A stretch of 64,000 bases of DNA from Winogradskyella sp. J14-2 (GTDB taxonomy: Bacteria > Bacteroidota > Bacteroidia > Flavobacteriales > Flavobacteriaceae). The DNA lies in NCBI RefSeq assembly GCF_001971725.1, contig NZ_CP019388.1, forward strand, positions 2,746,501-2,810,500, read 5' to 3'. The notes under the pieces are model-generated. The model was not told the origin of the DNA, did no database searches, and saw only the letters and a program-made list of their open reading frames with translations. The position numbers and the translations under genes were made by a program. This document shows, one piece after another, positions 1 to 8,951 of this stretch (position 1 is the first letter of the stretch; every line of letters begins with the position of its first letter).

Positions 1-1
1 T

Positions 2-679
2 AATAATGGTAATATAGCGTTGTACCCAATGTTTGCAGAAAATAGAAGAAAGGAACGACGGGAAGAGGTGTTTATTAGGTTAGAGAATGAAGGGTTTAAA
101 ATTGAAAATATTATAGACTATACTTCGGCTGAGGATGAAGGTATCTTTTTAGAAGGTACAGGTAGTCTCATTTTAGATCGTGTCAGTAGAAAAGCATATT
201 GCGCGCTATCACCAAGAGCTGATGAAGACTTGTTTATTGAGTTTTGCGAGGATTTTGAATATACTCCTGTAATTTTTGTTGCCAACCAAACCGTTAATGG
301 AAAGCGTTTACCAATTTACCACACCAATGTAATGATGTGTTTGGCAGAAACCTTTGCAGTGATTTGTTTAGATGCTATAGATGACAAAAAAGAGCGTAAA
401 AATGTGCTTAAGCATTTAAAAGCAGATGGTAAGGAAATTATAGCGATTTCCGAGGCACAAATGCATCAGTTTGCAGGTAATATGTTACAACTTAGAGGAA
501 AGGAAGACAAACGTTATTTAATAATGAGTGAGGCTGCTCATAGAAGCTTAACAAAGGATCAGGTCAATAAAATTGAAAAGCACTGTTCGATAATTTCAAG
601 TTCGTTAGAAACTATAGAAACCTGTGGTGGCGGAAGCGCACGTTGTATGATGGCTGAGGTGTTTCTGCCAAAAGCCTAG
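2..679 (+). CDS. ctlX: Arginine deiminase/amidinotransferase-like protein CtlX, 3' part
   Basis: This is the C-terminal part of an amidinotransferase-fold protein of the CtlX type (arginine deiminase-related, linked in other bacteria to citrulline use). The frame is open to the left window edge, reading N-N-G-N-I-A-L-Y-P-M-F, so the TTG at 20 is an internal codon and the true start lies outside. Visible family features are the GNIALYPM stretch followed by an Arg/Glu-rich segment (NRRKERR), a central H-T-N-V segment (IYHTNVMM, the catalytic-His region of the fold), and a C-terminal GGGSARCMMAEVFLP segment in which the Cys matches the nucleophile position of the superfamily. About 226 residues are present; full-length relatives have about 300. 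The assignment rests on these motifs, and the substrate is inferred. Confidence 0.8.
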   Translation, partial: NNGNIALYPMFAENRRKERREEVFIRLENEGFKIENIIDYTSAEDEGIFLEGTGSLILDRVSRKAYCALSPRADEDLFIEFCEDFEYTPVIFVANQTVNGKRLPIYHTNVMMCLAETFAVICLDAIDDKKERKNVLKHLKADGKEIIAISEAQMHQFAGNMLQLRGKEDKRYLIMSEAAHRSLTKDQVNKIEKHCSIISSSLETIETCGGGSARCMMAEVFLPKA

Positions 680-692
680 TGAAAATGGTATA

Positions 693-763
693 AAGTAAAA
701 AGTGTAAAGAAATCATTAAATATCAATGAATTAAATTACTTTATAATCTACACTTTTTTACTT
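693..763. terminator. Imperfect inverted repeat between convergent genes
   Basis: AAGTAAAAAGTGTA at 693-706 is complementary, with one bulged base, to TACACTTTTTTACTT at 749-763. It lies in the 93-bp gap between the convergent ctlX and cpeT-like genes. The loop is long (about 42 nt), so a bidirectional terminator is only a suggestion. The left arm also has a 7-nt periodicity (GTATAAA, GTAAAAA, GTGTAAA). Confidence 0.35.
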
Positions 764-772
764 AGTACTAAA

Positions 773-1411
773 CTAGTCTTGTTTATTAAAGATATAAGGC
801 CCTTTTTCTGCACCCCAAACGTAGTTGCCTTCAGCATCAAAACCTCTGTCCCAAGACATTATTTTATCCTCGAGTATCTCTACTTCGCTTCTGGCAAAAG
901 AAGCTCCTCGCATGGTGCTAATACAAGTAGTATCACCTGTTTTTCCTATATAATGCTTTGCGGAAATGCGTTTCAATATAACTTCACAGCCTTCCTTAAG
1001 TGCAATATCCTTTATTGAAATAGAATCAAAGGCTTTTGGTGTTTTCCATTTCCCAATCCAAAGCGAATCTACATCTAATGTATAAACTGAAGAGCTAAAC
1101 GTGCTATCGTTCATTGCTATTACCTCATAAATGCGTTGACGATAAGGCTTATTCTGCATGCTATTTAAGGCCTGTTCTACGTAAAGAAAGTTACCTTTAT
1201 CTTCCCAGATAGGGTACATGTGCAACGAAATGTTGTAGTAGGAAGAATCTACTTGTGATTGTACTTCAGAATTAAAAGAACCTTGCATTAACGTAAAAAG
1301 TTCCTCGAGACCTTCAGCTTCTTTGTTTTCTTCGGTTAACGTAGTTTTTTTAGTGTTTTTACAATTGAAAACTAGAACAAAGATTAAAACTATTGGAAGA
1401 ATACGTTTCAT
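773..1411 (-). CDS. CpeT/CpcT-like lipoprotein
   Basis: A 212-residue protein matching the CpeT/CpcT (chromophore lyase) fold family. In cyanobacteria these proteins attach bilins to phycobiliproteins, but nothing in this window suggests phycobilisomes. The N-terminus is a short hydrophobic segment ending VFNC at Cys17, consistent with a lipoprotein signal in Bacteroidota. The family-type core follows: LFTLMQGSF near residue 40, a YPIW motif, PYRQRIYEV, GCEVILKR, and the C-terminal SWDRGFDAEGNYVWGAEKGP region typical of these proteins. The likely location is the periplasmic face of a membrane. The true role in heterotrophic Bacteroidota is unknown, and a lipocalin-like ligand-binding role is a guess. 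It stands alone, convergent to ctlX and 37 bp downstream of the sensor kinase gene on the same strand. Confidence 0.75.
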   Translation of the reverse strand: MKRILPIVLIFVLVFNCKNTKKTTLTEENKEAEGLEELFTLMQGSFNSEVQSQVDSSYYNISLHMYPIWEDKGNFLYVEQALNSMQNKPYRQRIYEVIAMNDSTFSSSVYTLDVDSLWIGKWKTPKAFDSISIKDIALKEGCEVILKRISAKHYIGKTGDTTCISTMRGASFARSEVEILEDKIMSWDRGFDAEGNYVWGAEKGPYIFNKQD

Positions 1412-1448
1412 AAAAGAATGTTTAAAGAGCTTAAAGATATAAAATAAG

Positions 1449-3509
1449 TTAGGCTTTTGGAGCTGACTTAGGAAGTTCTATGAAGAATTTACTACCCACA
1501 TTTACAGTACTTTCTACCCAAATACGCCCATTGTTCAGTTCAACTAAATCTTTAGCAATTGTTAGTCCAAGACCTGTGCCTTTTTCATTCTTGGTGCCTA
1601 CGGTTGTGAAGTTCTTGTTGGCGTTGAAAAGTTTTTTGATATTTTCTTCAGAAATACCAACACCTGTATCTTCAACACAGATTAAAACTTTACCATCAAC
1701 GTTTTGGTTTGAGACCGTTATGACATCACCGGTTCTACTGAATTTTACGGCATTGGTAATTAGATTCTGAATTACAATTTCTATCATACTCTTATCAGCG
1801 TATGCAAAGTCGCGTTGCGACTCATCAATAAGTACTATACGTTTATCTTCAACCTTTTGCTCAACCAATGCCATTTTGGTATGAAACACTTCTTGAATGT
1901 TAAACAACTCAGGGTTTGGCTCTAAATTCTGCATCTGCGATTTAGACCAGTTTAATAAATTAAACAAAAGTGAAGATGCGTTGTTTGCATTTTCGCTAAG
2001 CTCAGGGATTAACTCTCTAAATTCTTCCTTAGAAATACTATCTTCTTTTAATAAATCTAGAAAGGCTTTTATGGAGGAAATGGAATCTTTTAAATCGTGA
2101 GAAACTATTGAGAATAATTTGTCTTTTACTTGGTTAACTTCTTCGAGATGATGAGCTTGCTCTAAAATAGCTTCGCTTCTTATGTGTTCTTGTTTTAGTT
2201 TTTCTCTTTGCTCAACAATGGTTTCTCTATATTTTTTGTTTTTTAAGTAATTAAGTAGTAATAAGGTAAGCAAGATAGCAGTAGCCGCAAGTGCACCATA
2301 CAAAACTAAGGGATTGTGTAACCAAGTTTTTATAGTTTTATTTTTGTTTTCCTCACCTTCAAAATTTTCTATTTCATCTTCAATAGGATTAGAGTTGAAA
2401 AGGTCAATAGGATTTGTATCAGTAATAAAAGTGGGTTGGTCTATTTTTGATAATTTATCTTTTAAATCGTAGTATTTATTTTGCCAAAAAAAAGCATTCT
2501 GAAAATATCCACGTGTGGAGTCTAGCGCAACATGAAGTTTGTAATTCTCTAAGAGAGCAGGCTTATTATCAATTTTTTGGGCAATGTTATAAGCTTCGTT
2601 AAGTTGAATTTCGGCCAGCTTCACTTTACGTTTTTGAAGATTTAAGTTACCAATAGCATTTAGGGACAACAAAACACCTTCTTCGTTATTTTGCTTGCGA
2701 TTATACTTTAACCCTTCTACCAGATACACAGAGGCTTTGTCGTATTCTTTAAATTCTAAATATTGATTGCCTAATTTGGGTAGTATTTCACCACGTAGAT
2801 TTTTATCTTTAGTAGGGTTTAGCATCTCGAGTACGTTCTCATAGTACTCTATGGCTTTACGATGTTCTTTTCTTAGCGCGTAGAGATCTGCTATATTTTT
2901 TGTAGAAGTAATAATACCTGTTGGATCGTCTATTTTTTTTCTAACGTCAAGCGCCTTAAAGTTAAAATCTATGGCCTTGTCAATCTGGTTGGTTTTAAAG
3001 TATGCTTCTGCCAAATTATTGTAAGCCGTACTGAGTTCATCAAAAAGATTTTGTTTTTCAAAAATGTCAATTGCCGAAAGCGAGTTTTGAAGTCCAACCG
3101 AATAGTTTCCTCGCTTTATTTCAATGAGTCCAATGCTATTACTCACTTTTGCTATGCCAAGCGTGTCGCTAATTTGTAGATAGTATTTTCTGGATTTGTC
3201 GTAGTTATCAATGGCATTAAAGTAGTCATTACGTTGGGTGTAAATTAGCGCTCTGTAGTATGTGCTTTCCGCAAGTCCTTTGGTGTAATTTAATTTTTCT
3301 GAAAGTTTTGCAGTCTGATTTACATAGAGCAAAGCTTTATCAAAATCTTTAACAGCATATAGTTCATCTATAAGCATTAACGAGAGGTCGACCTTTGTAG
3401 AATCAGCTTCTTGGTATGCCAATTTTACCGTAAGGTCGTCTATTCTTTCATTTTGAGAAAAGCCAATGAAAGTTAAAATACAAACAGTTAATGTCATCAA
3501 CTGCTTCAT
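1449..3509 (-). CDS. TPR-domain membrane sensor histidine kinase
   Basis: A 686-residue sensor kinase. Residues 1-18 form a signal peptide (cleavage near FSQ). A tetratricopeptide-repeat region fills about residues 30-350, expected to be periplasmic. One transmembrane segment lies at about 400-423, followed by a short coiled coil and the kinase core. The HisKA box reads FSIVSHDLKDS with His471 as the predicted phosphorylated residue. The HATPase domain shows the N box (IQNLITNAVKF, Asn582 and Asn586), the G1 box EDTGVGIS and the G2 box GTGLGLTIAKDL. No receiver domain is fused and no response regulator gene is adjacent, so it is an orphan kinase here. The TPR-TM-HK layout is common in Flavobacteriia. 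The signal sensed cannot be read from sequence. Confidence 0.92.
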   Translation of the reverse strand: MKQLMTLTVCILTFIGFSQNERIDDLTVKLAYQEADSTKVDLSLMLIDELYAVKDFDKALLYVNQTAKLSEKLNYTKGLAESTYYRALIYTQRNDYFNAIDNYDKSRKYYLQISDTLGIAKVSNSIGLIEIKRGNYSVGLQNSLSAIDIFEKQNLFDELSTAYNNLAEAYFKTNQIDKAIDFNFKALDVRKKIDDPTGIITSTKNIADLYALRKEHRKAIEYYENVLEMLNPTKDKNLRGEILPKLGNQYLEFKEYDKASVYLVEGLKYNRKQNNEEGVLLSLNAIGNLNLQKRKVKLAEIQLNEAYNIAQKIDNKPALLENYKLHVALDSTRGYFQNAFFWQNKYYDLKDKLSKIDQPTFITDTNPIDLFNSNPIEDEIENFEGEENKNKTIKTWLHNPLVLYGALAATAILLTLLLLNYLKNKKYRETIVEQREKLKQEHIRSEAILEQAHHLEEVNQVKDKLFSIVSHDLKDSISSIKAFLDLLKEDSISKEEFRELIPELSENANNASSLLFNLLNWSKSQMQNLEPNPELFNIQEVFHTKMALVEQKVEDKRIVLIDESQRDFAYADKSMIEIVIQNLITNAVKFSRTGDVITVSNQNVDGKVLICVEDTGVGISEENIKKLFNANKNFTTVGTKNEKGTGLGLTIAKDLVELNNGRIWVESTVNVGSKFFIELPKSAPKA

Positions 3510-3839
3510 CTTGTAATAGTTGACAGACGAAGTGTTATGTTTTGGTTTACGTAACTTTTATTGAGGGATGTAAAAAGTAAGTCAACACTAAACAATAACA
3601 ACGTGGTTAATGTTCGATTATAAAGCCTCATTTAATGTTTGGGACATTTGTTAATAGCCTACCAAAAATGCCATATTGTGCTTAAATACGCTAATTATTA
3701 GGTTTAGATGCTAATAAATTAGTTGAAACGACAGATGAAATTCATGAAAAAAAAGTTAAATCGACCAACGGTAAAAATCATAGGAAAACGACCGTTTTAC
3801 CGATGAAATGCACATAAATTATAATGTATTGATATTTAA
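3510..3839. other. 330-bp intergenic region with nested inverted repeat
   Basis: This gap lies between two minus-strand genes (GH53 upstream, kinase downstream). I see no ORF or RNA gene. At 3769-3802 there is an 8-bp inverted repeat (CGGTAAAA at 3769-3776, TTTTACCG at 3795-3802) flanking a smaller palindrome AAAAC-GACC-GTTTT, and CGACC precedes each arm. It could be the hairpin after the GH53 gene or a protein-binding site upstream of the kinase. No T-tract follows, so a classical terminator is not well supported. Confidence 0.4.
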
Positions 3840-4952
3840 TTAATTAGTGCTATATATTCCTAGCGCTGGTAATGCTTTAAGCTCAAAATCGAAAAGACAT
3901 TGGTTTTCCCAAGATGTACCATTTGTTGAGGTTGCTTCGTTGCCTTCAAAAGCTACCCAATCTGGTGCCCAATAACAAAAACCAATCCCATGGTCGTTTG
4001 GTATGTTTTTAATGGTTTGTATTAACCATTCAAAGTATGCTTTTTGTCCTTGTGGTGTTGGCGAAAATTCTACCAAAGTTTGATCTAAGCTTCCTATATA
4101 ATTTGTTTGGTTATCATTCCACTGTAACGTAAAAGGATATGCAACTTCTACCATCAAAATATCTTTGCTGAAATTGTTGGCGAGTTCATTTAATTTTGAA
4201 GCAACAAGATCTAAATCTTTAATTTGAAACTGAGGATAATAGGATAAACCAATGATATCAAAATCAATGTTATAGGGCACTAGTTCATTAAGAAAGAAAA
4301 TAGCATTTTCTACGCTAGAGTGGTGCAGCATTATTCTTGTTTTACCTTCGTTATCAACATCTCTTACGGCGCGTATAGCTTCAGATACTAAGTCTGTATA
4401 ATTGCCCCAATTATTGTTAAAACTACCCCAAACTCTGCCAAAATCCCATAAAAATCCACTGTCAGTTTCATTGCCAATTTGTATAATGTCTGGTAATGTA
4501 TTTTGAGATTTTAACTGTTGTACAACATCTTTTGTATAATTATAAATTGCCACTTTTAATTGGTCAATATTCAAATTTTGCCAAGCAACTGGAGGGGTTT
4601 GCGTACCAGGATCTGCCCAGTAATCACTGTAGTGAAAATTGAGCAAAAAGTCCATATTTTGGGCTTTAATCTTTTGTGCATAAGCCTTTACATCTTCAAG
4701 CCCGTTTTGCCCATCTTGTGGAGTGTGCCAGAGTTTTAAACGTACTAAGTTTGTACCTTTAGATCTTACAAAATCTAATAATTCAACCGAGTTGCCCTCT
4801 TCATCTTTATAATCTACATTGTAGTTTTCTAACTCGCTTTGAAACGACAAATCCATGCCTTTGTAAAATTGATTTGAAGTCTCTCTATTTGAGTCATCGT
4901 CACTAGAACAAGATGCTAAAATGATTAGGCTAATAATCCAATACTTTTTCAT
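3840..4952 (-). CDS. GH53 endo-beta-1,4-galactanase lipoprotein
   Basis: A 370-residue glycoside hydrolase of family 53, which cleaves beta-1,4-galactan side chains of pectin-type polysaccharides (arabinogalactan type I). The N-terminus has a lipoprotein signal (IILASC, Cys15, followed by a Ser/Asp-rich linker), so it should be anchored in the outer or inner membrane. The mature domain begins FYKGMDLSF, typical of the family, and contains the LRLKLWHTP and LLNFHYSDYWADPG segments. Clan GH-A catalytic residues are apparent: acid/base Glu162 in IQIGNETDSG and nucleophile Glu269 in LMVEVAYPF. Length is normal for a single-domain GH53. No SusC/SusD pair or other glycanase is next to it, so it is not part of a visible polysaccharide utilisation locus. 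Activity is inferred from family. Confidence 0.9.
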   Translation of the reverse strand: MKKYWIISLIILASCSSDDDSNRETSNQFYKGMDLSFQSELENYNVDYKDEEGNSVELLDFVRSKGTNLVRLKLWHTPQDGQNGLEDVKAYAQKIKAQNMDFLLNFHYSDYWADPGTQTPPVAWQNLNIDQLKVAIYNYTKDVVQQLKSQNTLPDIIQIGNETDSGFLWDFGRVWGSFNNNWGNYTDLVSEAIRAVRDVDNEGKTRIMLHHSSVENAIFFLNELVPYNIDFDIIGLSYYPQFQIKDLDLVASKLNELANNFSKDILMVEVAYPFTLQWNDNQTNYIGSLDQTLVEFSPTPQGQKAYFEWLIQTIKNIPNDHGIGFCYWAPDWVAFEGNEATSTNGTSWENQCLFDFELKALPALGIYSTN

Positions 4953-5003
4953 TCTGATTTTCTTAAATGTGTATTTGTAACTTATTAAGTTTAAAAACTA
5001 TTT

Positions 5004-5369
5004 TCATGAAATTTCCTGACCAAATTTAATCATATTTCCGTCGCGATCTAAAATGGCAAATTCTCGCATGCCATAAGGGTGATTTTTTAAATTACCATTT
5101 GGGTGAATAACACCAAACGTTTTTAATTCTTCGTAGAGCGTGTCGATATCTTCTACATCTACATAACAACTTGTGTTTTCTGGGTGAATTTTGTCATTAC
5201 ATTTCCAAAAATGAACCACAAAATTGTCGCGTGCAATTATAGCATAATTATCGTCTAAATAACCAATTTTATTAAAGCCGAGTTTAGTTTTATAGAACTC
5301 TACAGTCTTTTTAATATTTAAAGAAGCTAAAACAGGTATGCCTTTGAGGAGGTGCGATTTTCGATCCAT
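5004..5369 (-). CDS. VOC superfamily (glyoxalase/bleomycin-resistance-like) protein
   Basis: A 121-residue single-domain member of the vicinal oxygen chelate fold, the family that includes glyoxalase, extradiol dioxygenases and bleomycin-binding proteins. The pattern is a first beta-alpha-beta unit (PVLASLNIKKTVEFYKTKLGF), a central HFWKC segment, and a closing REFAILDRDGNMIKFGQ strand, which is the usual C-terminal signature. The short form normally works as a homodimer. It resembles the bleomycin-binding subgroup more than glyoxalase I, but the ligand is not determinable. It is oriented as the gene preceding GH53 (gap about 51 bp) and divergent from argS. Confidence 0.8.
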   Translation of the reverse strand: MDRKSHLLKGIPVLASLNIKKTVEFYKTKLGFNKIGYLDDNYAIIARDNFVVHFWKCNDKIHPENTSCYVDVEDIDTLYEELKTFGVIHPNGNLKNHPYGMREFAILDRDGNMIKFGQEIS

Positions 5370-5420
5370 TTTTAATTTAATGTTTTTTATGTCTTTAAAA
5401 ATGGGGATTATGATGCGCTG

Positions 5421-5454
5421 TTGTCTTAATAGAATAATAAAATTGCTATCTTTG
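5421..5454 (+). promoter_or_regulatory. Probable argS promoter
   Basis: A TATCTTTG matching the Bacteroidota -7 consensus TAnnTTTG lies at 5447-5454, 32 bp before the argS ATG. A TTG at 5421-5423 may act as the -33 element, although the spacing of 23 bp is slightly long. Confidence 0.55.
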
Positions 5455-5486
5455 CAGGCGTTTTAAAAGCCTAAATTAAAATTAAT

Positions 5487-7268
5487 ATGAAGCTTCAGGA
5501 TACTTTAGAATTACATGTAAAAACAGCTGTAAAGGAATTATTTCAGGCAGATTTAGAATCTGTAGAATTTCAGGCAACTCGCAAAGAGTTTGCTGGCGAC
5601 ATCACTATTGTTGTTTTTCCTATGTTGCGCGTGGTAAAAGGAAATCCTGTGGTTATTGGCGGGCAGATAGGACAATACCTTCAGGATAATGTTACTCTGG
5701 TTAAAGGGTTTAATGTTGTAAAAGGCTTTTTAAACATAGAAATTGATGATTCGTATTATGTAGATTTCTTCAACACCATAAAAGATCAAAACAACTATGG
5801 TTTTGCGAGTCTTAAAGACGATAAAGCCGTAATGGTAGAGTATTCTTCGCCAAACACTAACAAACCGCTGCATTTAGGACATGTTAGAAATGTACTTTTA
5901 GGCTACTCGGTTTCTGAGATTTTAAAAGCTTCTGGAAAGAAAGTTTATAAAACCCAAATCATCAATGATAGAGGTATTCATATTTGTAAAAGTATGTTAG
6001 CTTGGCAACGATTTGGCAATGGAGAAACACCAGAATCTACTGGATTAAAAGGTGATAAACTTGTTGGGAATTACTATGTTGAATTTGATAAAGCCTACAA
6101 AGCAGAAATTGCAGAATTGGTGGCACAAGGACAAAACGATGAAGATGCCAAAAAAAATGCACCGATTCTTTTAGAAGCCCAAGAAATGCTTCGTAAATGG
6201 GAAGCAGGAGATGCTGAGGTTGTAGCACTTTGGGAAAAAATGAATGGTTGGGTTTATGAAGGTTTTGAAGAGACATATAAAGCTATAGGTGTAGATTTTG
6301 ATAAATATTACTATGAAAGCCAAACCTATCTTTTAGGAAAAGAATTTGTTGCTGAAGGTTTAAAAAGCGGTGTGTTCTTTAAAAAAGCGGATGGCTCTGT
6401 TTGGTGCGATTTAACAGAAGATGGTCTCGATGAAAAAATAGTGCTTAGAGCAGATGGAACCGCAGTTTATATGACGCAAGATATTGGTACCGCTATACAG
6501 CGAATTAAGGATTATCCAGATGTTGGTGGTATGGTGTATACTGTTGGAAATGAGCAAGACTATCATTTTAAGGTGCTGTTTTTAATTCTTAAAAAACTAG
6601 GCTTTGATTGGGCAAAAAATCTATACCATTTAAGTTATGGTATGGTAGATTTACCAAGTGGTAAAATGAAGAGTAGAGAAGGTACTGTAGTAGATGCAGA
6701 CGATCTTATACAAGAAATGGCAGATACCGCTGAGGAAATTTCTAAAGAATTAGGAAAGCTAGATGATTATTCTGAAGCCGATAAAAAAGCACTATACAAA
6801 ACCATTGGTTTGGGGGCGCTTAAATATTACATCTTAAAAGTAGATCCTAAAAAGCGAATTTTATTCGACCCTAAAGAATCAATAGATTTTCAAGGAAATA
6901 CAGGACCTTTTATTCAATACACTTATGCACGAATTCAATCTATTTTAAGAAAGTCTAACATAGATGAAAATATTACGCTGAGCGCGGTCGAAGTTTCACT
7001 TCAAGATAAAGAAAGAGAGCTTCTTAAACAGTTAGAGCAATTTCCTGAAGTTATTCAAAATGCAGCAGAAAACCACAGTCCTGCATTAGTTGCAAATTAT
7101 ACTTACGATTTGGTCAAAGATTTTAATTCGTTCTATCAAAATGTATCTATTCTTGGTGCTGATGAGGAAGAAGAGAAAGTCTTTAGAGTGCAGTTGTCTA
7201 AAACTGTAGGGCAAACTATAAAAAATGCGTTTAGTGTTCTCGGTATTGATGTGCCAGAACGTATGTAG
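5487..7268 (+). CDS. argS: Arginyl-tRNA synthetase
   Basis: A 593-residue class I aminoacyl-tRNA synthetase that charges tRNA-Arg with arginine using ATP. The N-terminal ArgRS additional domain (about residues 1-100) is followed by the catalytic Rossmann fold with the HIGH-type motif in NKPLHLGHVRN. The KMSKS equivalent reads MKSREGT, as usual in ArgRS. The C-terminal anticodon-binding helical domain starts near FIQYTYARIQS and the protein ends with a Met, typical of the family. The ATG at 5487 follows a recognisable -7 promoter motif and gives the expected length. It is monocistronic in appearance; the next gene starts 207 bp downstream. Confidence 0.98.
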   Translation: MKLQDTLELHVKTAVKELFQADLESVEFQATRKEFAGDITIVVFPMLRVVKGNPVVIGGQIGQYLQDNVTLVKGFNVVKGFLNIEIDDSYYVDFFNTIKDQNNYGFASLKDDKAVMVEYSSPNTNKPLHLGHVRNVLLGYSVSEILKASGKKVYKTQIINDRGIHICKSMLAWQRFGNGETPESTGLKGDKLVGNYYVEFDKAYKAEIAELVAQGQNDEDAKKNAPILLEAQEMLRKWEAGDAEVVALWEKMNGWVYEGFEETYKAIGVDFDKYYYESQTYLLGKEFVAEGLKSGVFFKKADGSVWCDLTEDGLDEKIVLRADGTAVYMTQDIGTAIQRIKDYPDVGGMVYTVGNEQDYHFKVLFLILKKLGFDWAKNLYHLSYGMVDLPSGKMKSREGTVVDADDLIQEMADTAEEISKELGKLDDYSEADKKALYKTIGLGALKYYILKVDPKKRILFDPKESIDFQGNTGPFIQYTYARIQSILRKSNIDENITLSAVEVSLQDKERELLKQLEQFPEVIQNAAENHSPALVANYTYDLVKDFNSFYQNVSILGADEEEEKVFRVQLSKTVGQTIKNAFSVLGIDVPERM

Positions 7269-7475
7269 GTTTATTAAGAAATATCTTACTAAGTGTAGTG
7301 TTTACAGTAGTTTTAACAGATTGCTGTGTAGTAATATGTTCGTTTTTTAGTATCTTAGGTGAGGTTAAATTAAGGAACTATGCTATGAAATGAGCAATGA
7401 TAATAAATTTTAGATAGACTTAAATTTTATAGCGAATTCCATCTGACAAATAAAAAAAGCAATAACAACTAACAG

Positions 7476-8771
7476 ATGAAAACTACACAGTATTTTAAAT
7501 CTTTATCCAACACATTTTTAGCTATTTTGTTGGTGACTTTTACTCTAAGTGCTCAAGAGAATTACTCAGAATTTAGTGGTAAGGTGGTAGACGGTAAAAC
7601 AAATAAGGCACTTGAAGCTGCAAGTCTTAACGTTAATGAAACTAATGTTGGAACGATTACAAATTCTGAAGGTGAATTTGTATTAAAAGTTTCAAAAGAA
7701 TATTTAGACTCTAAAGTTATTATCAGTGTATTGGGCTATAGTACTAGGGTTATTCCATTATCAGAATTGTCTGCTAAGGACAATAAGATTGAATTGTACA
7801 GAACAGTTACTGAGTTATCTGAGGTGAGTATTTCTGCCTTTAAAAATGCCGAAAGTCTAATTAGGAAGGTATTTGATAATAAAAGTAAAAATCACCAAGA
7901 TGAATCGGTGTATATGACCGCATTTTATAGGGAAACCATAAAACGACGAAATAGAAATGTGTCTTTAACCGAAGCAGTAGTTAATATTTTAAAATACCCA
8001 AATAAATCTTCTGTAGAGGATGCTATAGCTCTTAATAAAGCAAGAAAAAGTACAGATTATAAGCGGCTAGACACGATTTCAGTTAAATTACAAGGTGGTC
8101 CGTTTTCAACTATTTATTTGGATATTATGAAATATCCTGAATATATTTTCACAGATGCTACTATAAATAGTTATAAGTTCTCGTTCGACAAGCCATCTAA
8201 TATTAATAACAGAAACGTTTATGTCGTTAATTTTACACCAAAAAACAATGCTCTTAACTATAGTTATAAAGGCAAGTTGTTTATAGATGTAGAGTCTTTG
8301 GCATTGGTTAGTGCAGACTATTCATTAGATTTAAGTAATAAAAACAGAAGTAAAAATCTTTTAGTAAAAAAGAAGCCCAGTAACGTTATCGTTTATCCAT
8401 TAGAGGCTAAATATAAAGTAAACTACAAAGAAAAAGGCGGAAAATGGTATTATAGCTATTCAAATTTATTTTTAGAGTTTAAGGTAAATAAAAAACGACA
8501 AATCTTTAACAAAGTATATTCCCTCTCGAGTGAAATGGCCGTAACAGATTGGGAAATTAACTCAACAGATAAAAAAATAAAAAGTAAAGATAGATTGAGA
8601 CCTTCGGTTATAATAACTGATGCGATTTCAGGTTTTTCTGATCCAGATTTTTGGGGAGAATATAATCTTATAGAGCCAGACAAGTCTATTGAGACTGCAA
8701 TAGAGAAAATTTTAAAAAGTATCGAGAAGCAAAGGCTAAAAGAAGAATCTACAGTAAATGGTAGGCCTTAA
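7476..8771 (+). CDS. Carboxypeptidase-regulatory-like domain secreted protein
   Basis: A 431-residue exported protein. A signal peptide (cleavage near LSAQE, residue 27) is followed by a beta-sandwich carboxypeptidase-regulatory-like domain at about residues 30-115 (FSGKVVDGKTNKALEAAS, TNSEGEF), the domain also found at the N-terminus of SusC-like receptors. The remaining 300 residues form a domain common in Bacteroidota proteins of unknown function, starting SLIRKVFDNKSKNH and YMTAFYRETIKRRN. The family is usually annotated only as a carboxypeptidase-like regulatory protein. It probably sits in the periplasm or outer membrane. There is no beta-barrel of TonB-receptor length, so it is not a truncated SusC. 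Function unknown. The 207 bp upstream hold no recognisable feature. Confidence 0.75.
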   Translation: MKTTQYFKSLSNTFLAILLVTFTLSAQENYSEFSGKVVDGKTNKALEAASLNVNETNVGTITNSEGEFVLKVSKEYLDSKVIISVLGYSTRVIPLSELSAKDNKIELYRTVTELSEVSISAFKNAESLIRKVFDNKSKNHQDESVYMTAFYRETIKRRNRNVSLTEAVVNILKYPNKSSVEDAIALNKARKSTDYKRLDTISVKLQGGPFSTIYLDIMKYPEYIFTDATINSYKFSFDKPSNINNRNVYVVNFTPKNNALNYSYKGKLFIDVESLALVSADYSLDLSNKNRSKNLLVKKKPSNVIVYPLEAKYKVNYKEKGGKWYYSYSNLFLEFKVNKKRQIFNKVYSLSSEMAVTDWEINSTDKKIKSKDRLRPSVIITDAISGFSDPDFWGEYNLIEPDKSIETAIEKILKSIEKQRLKEESTVNGRP

Positions 8772-8817
8772 AACGCACCAATACACCGAAGAGTCTAATT
8801 GATATAGTTAATATTTT

Positions 8818-8919
8818 GTCAATCTGAACTCGTTTCAGATTCTAATAAAAAATTAAAATCAGTTTTTTGAGATTCTGAAATACACTTCGACTGCGCTCTG
8901 TGGGACAATTCAGAATGAC
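8818..8919. repeat. REP-like palindromic intergenic element
   Basis: A roughly 102-bp element lies in the gap between two convergent genes. Its ends are inverted copies: GTCAATCTGAA at 8818-8828 and TTCAGAATGAC at 8909-8919. Inside are a second inverted pair (TTTCAGATTCT at 8833-8843, AGATTCTGAAA at 8870-8880) and the stretch CTTCGACTGCGCTC at 8885-8898. The terminal and inner sequences are of the kind repeated across many Bacteroidota genomes. No coding capacity is seen. Confidence 0.7.
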
Positions 8920-8951
8920 AGATTTTTGTACCTTTCAGACAGCCTCTTTTT

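Noticed and set aside
7476-8771. Truncated SusC-like receptor
   Set aside because: The N-terminal carboxypeptidase-like domain is shared with SusC, but the rest lacks a plug domain and barrel, and the length fits a separate family.
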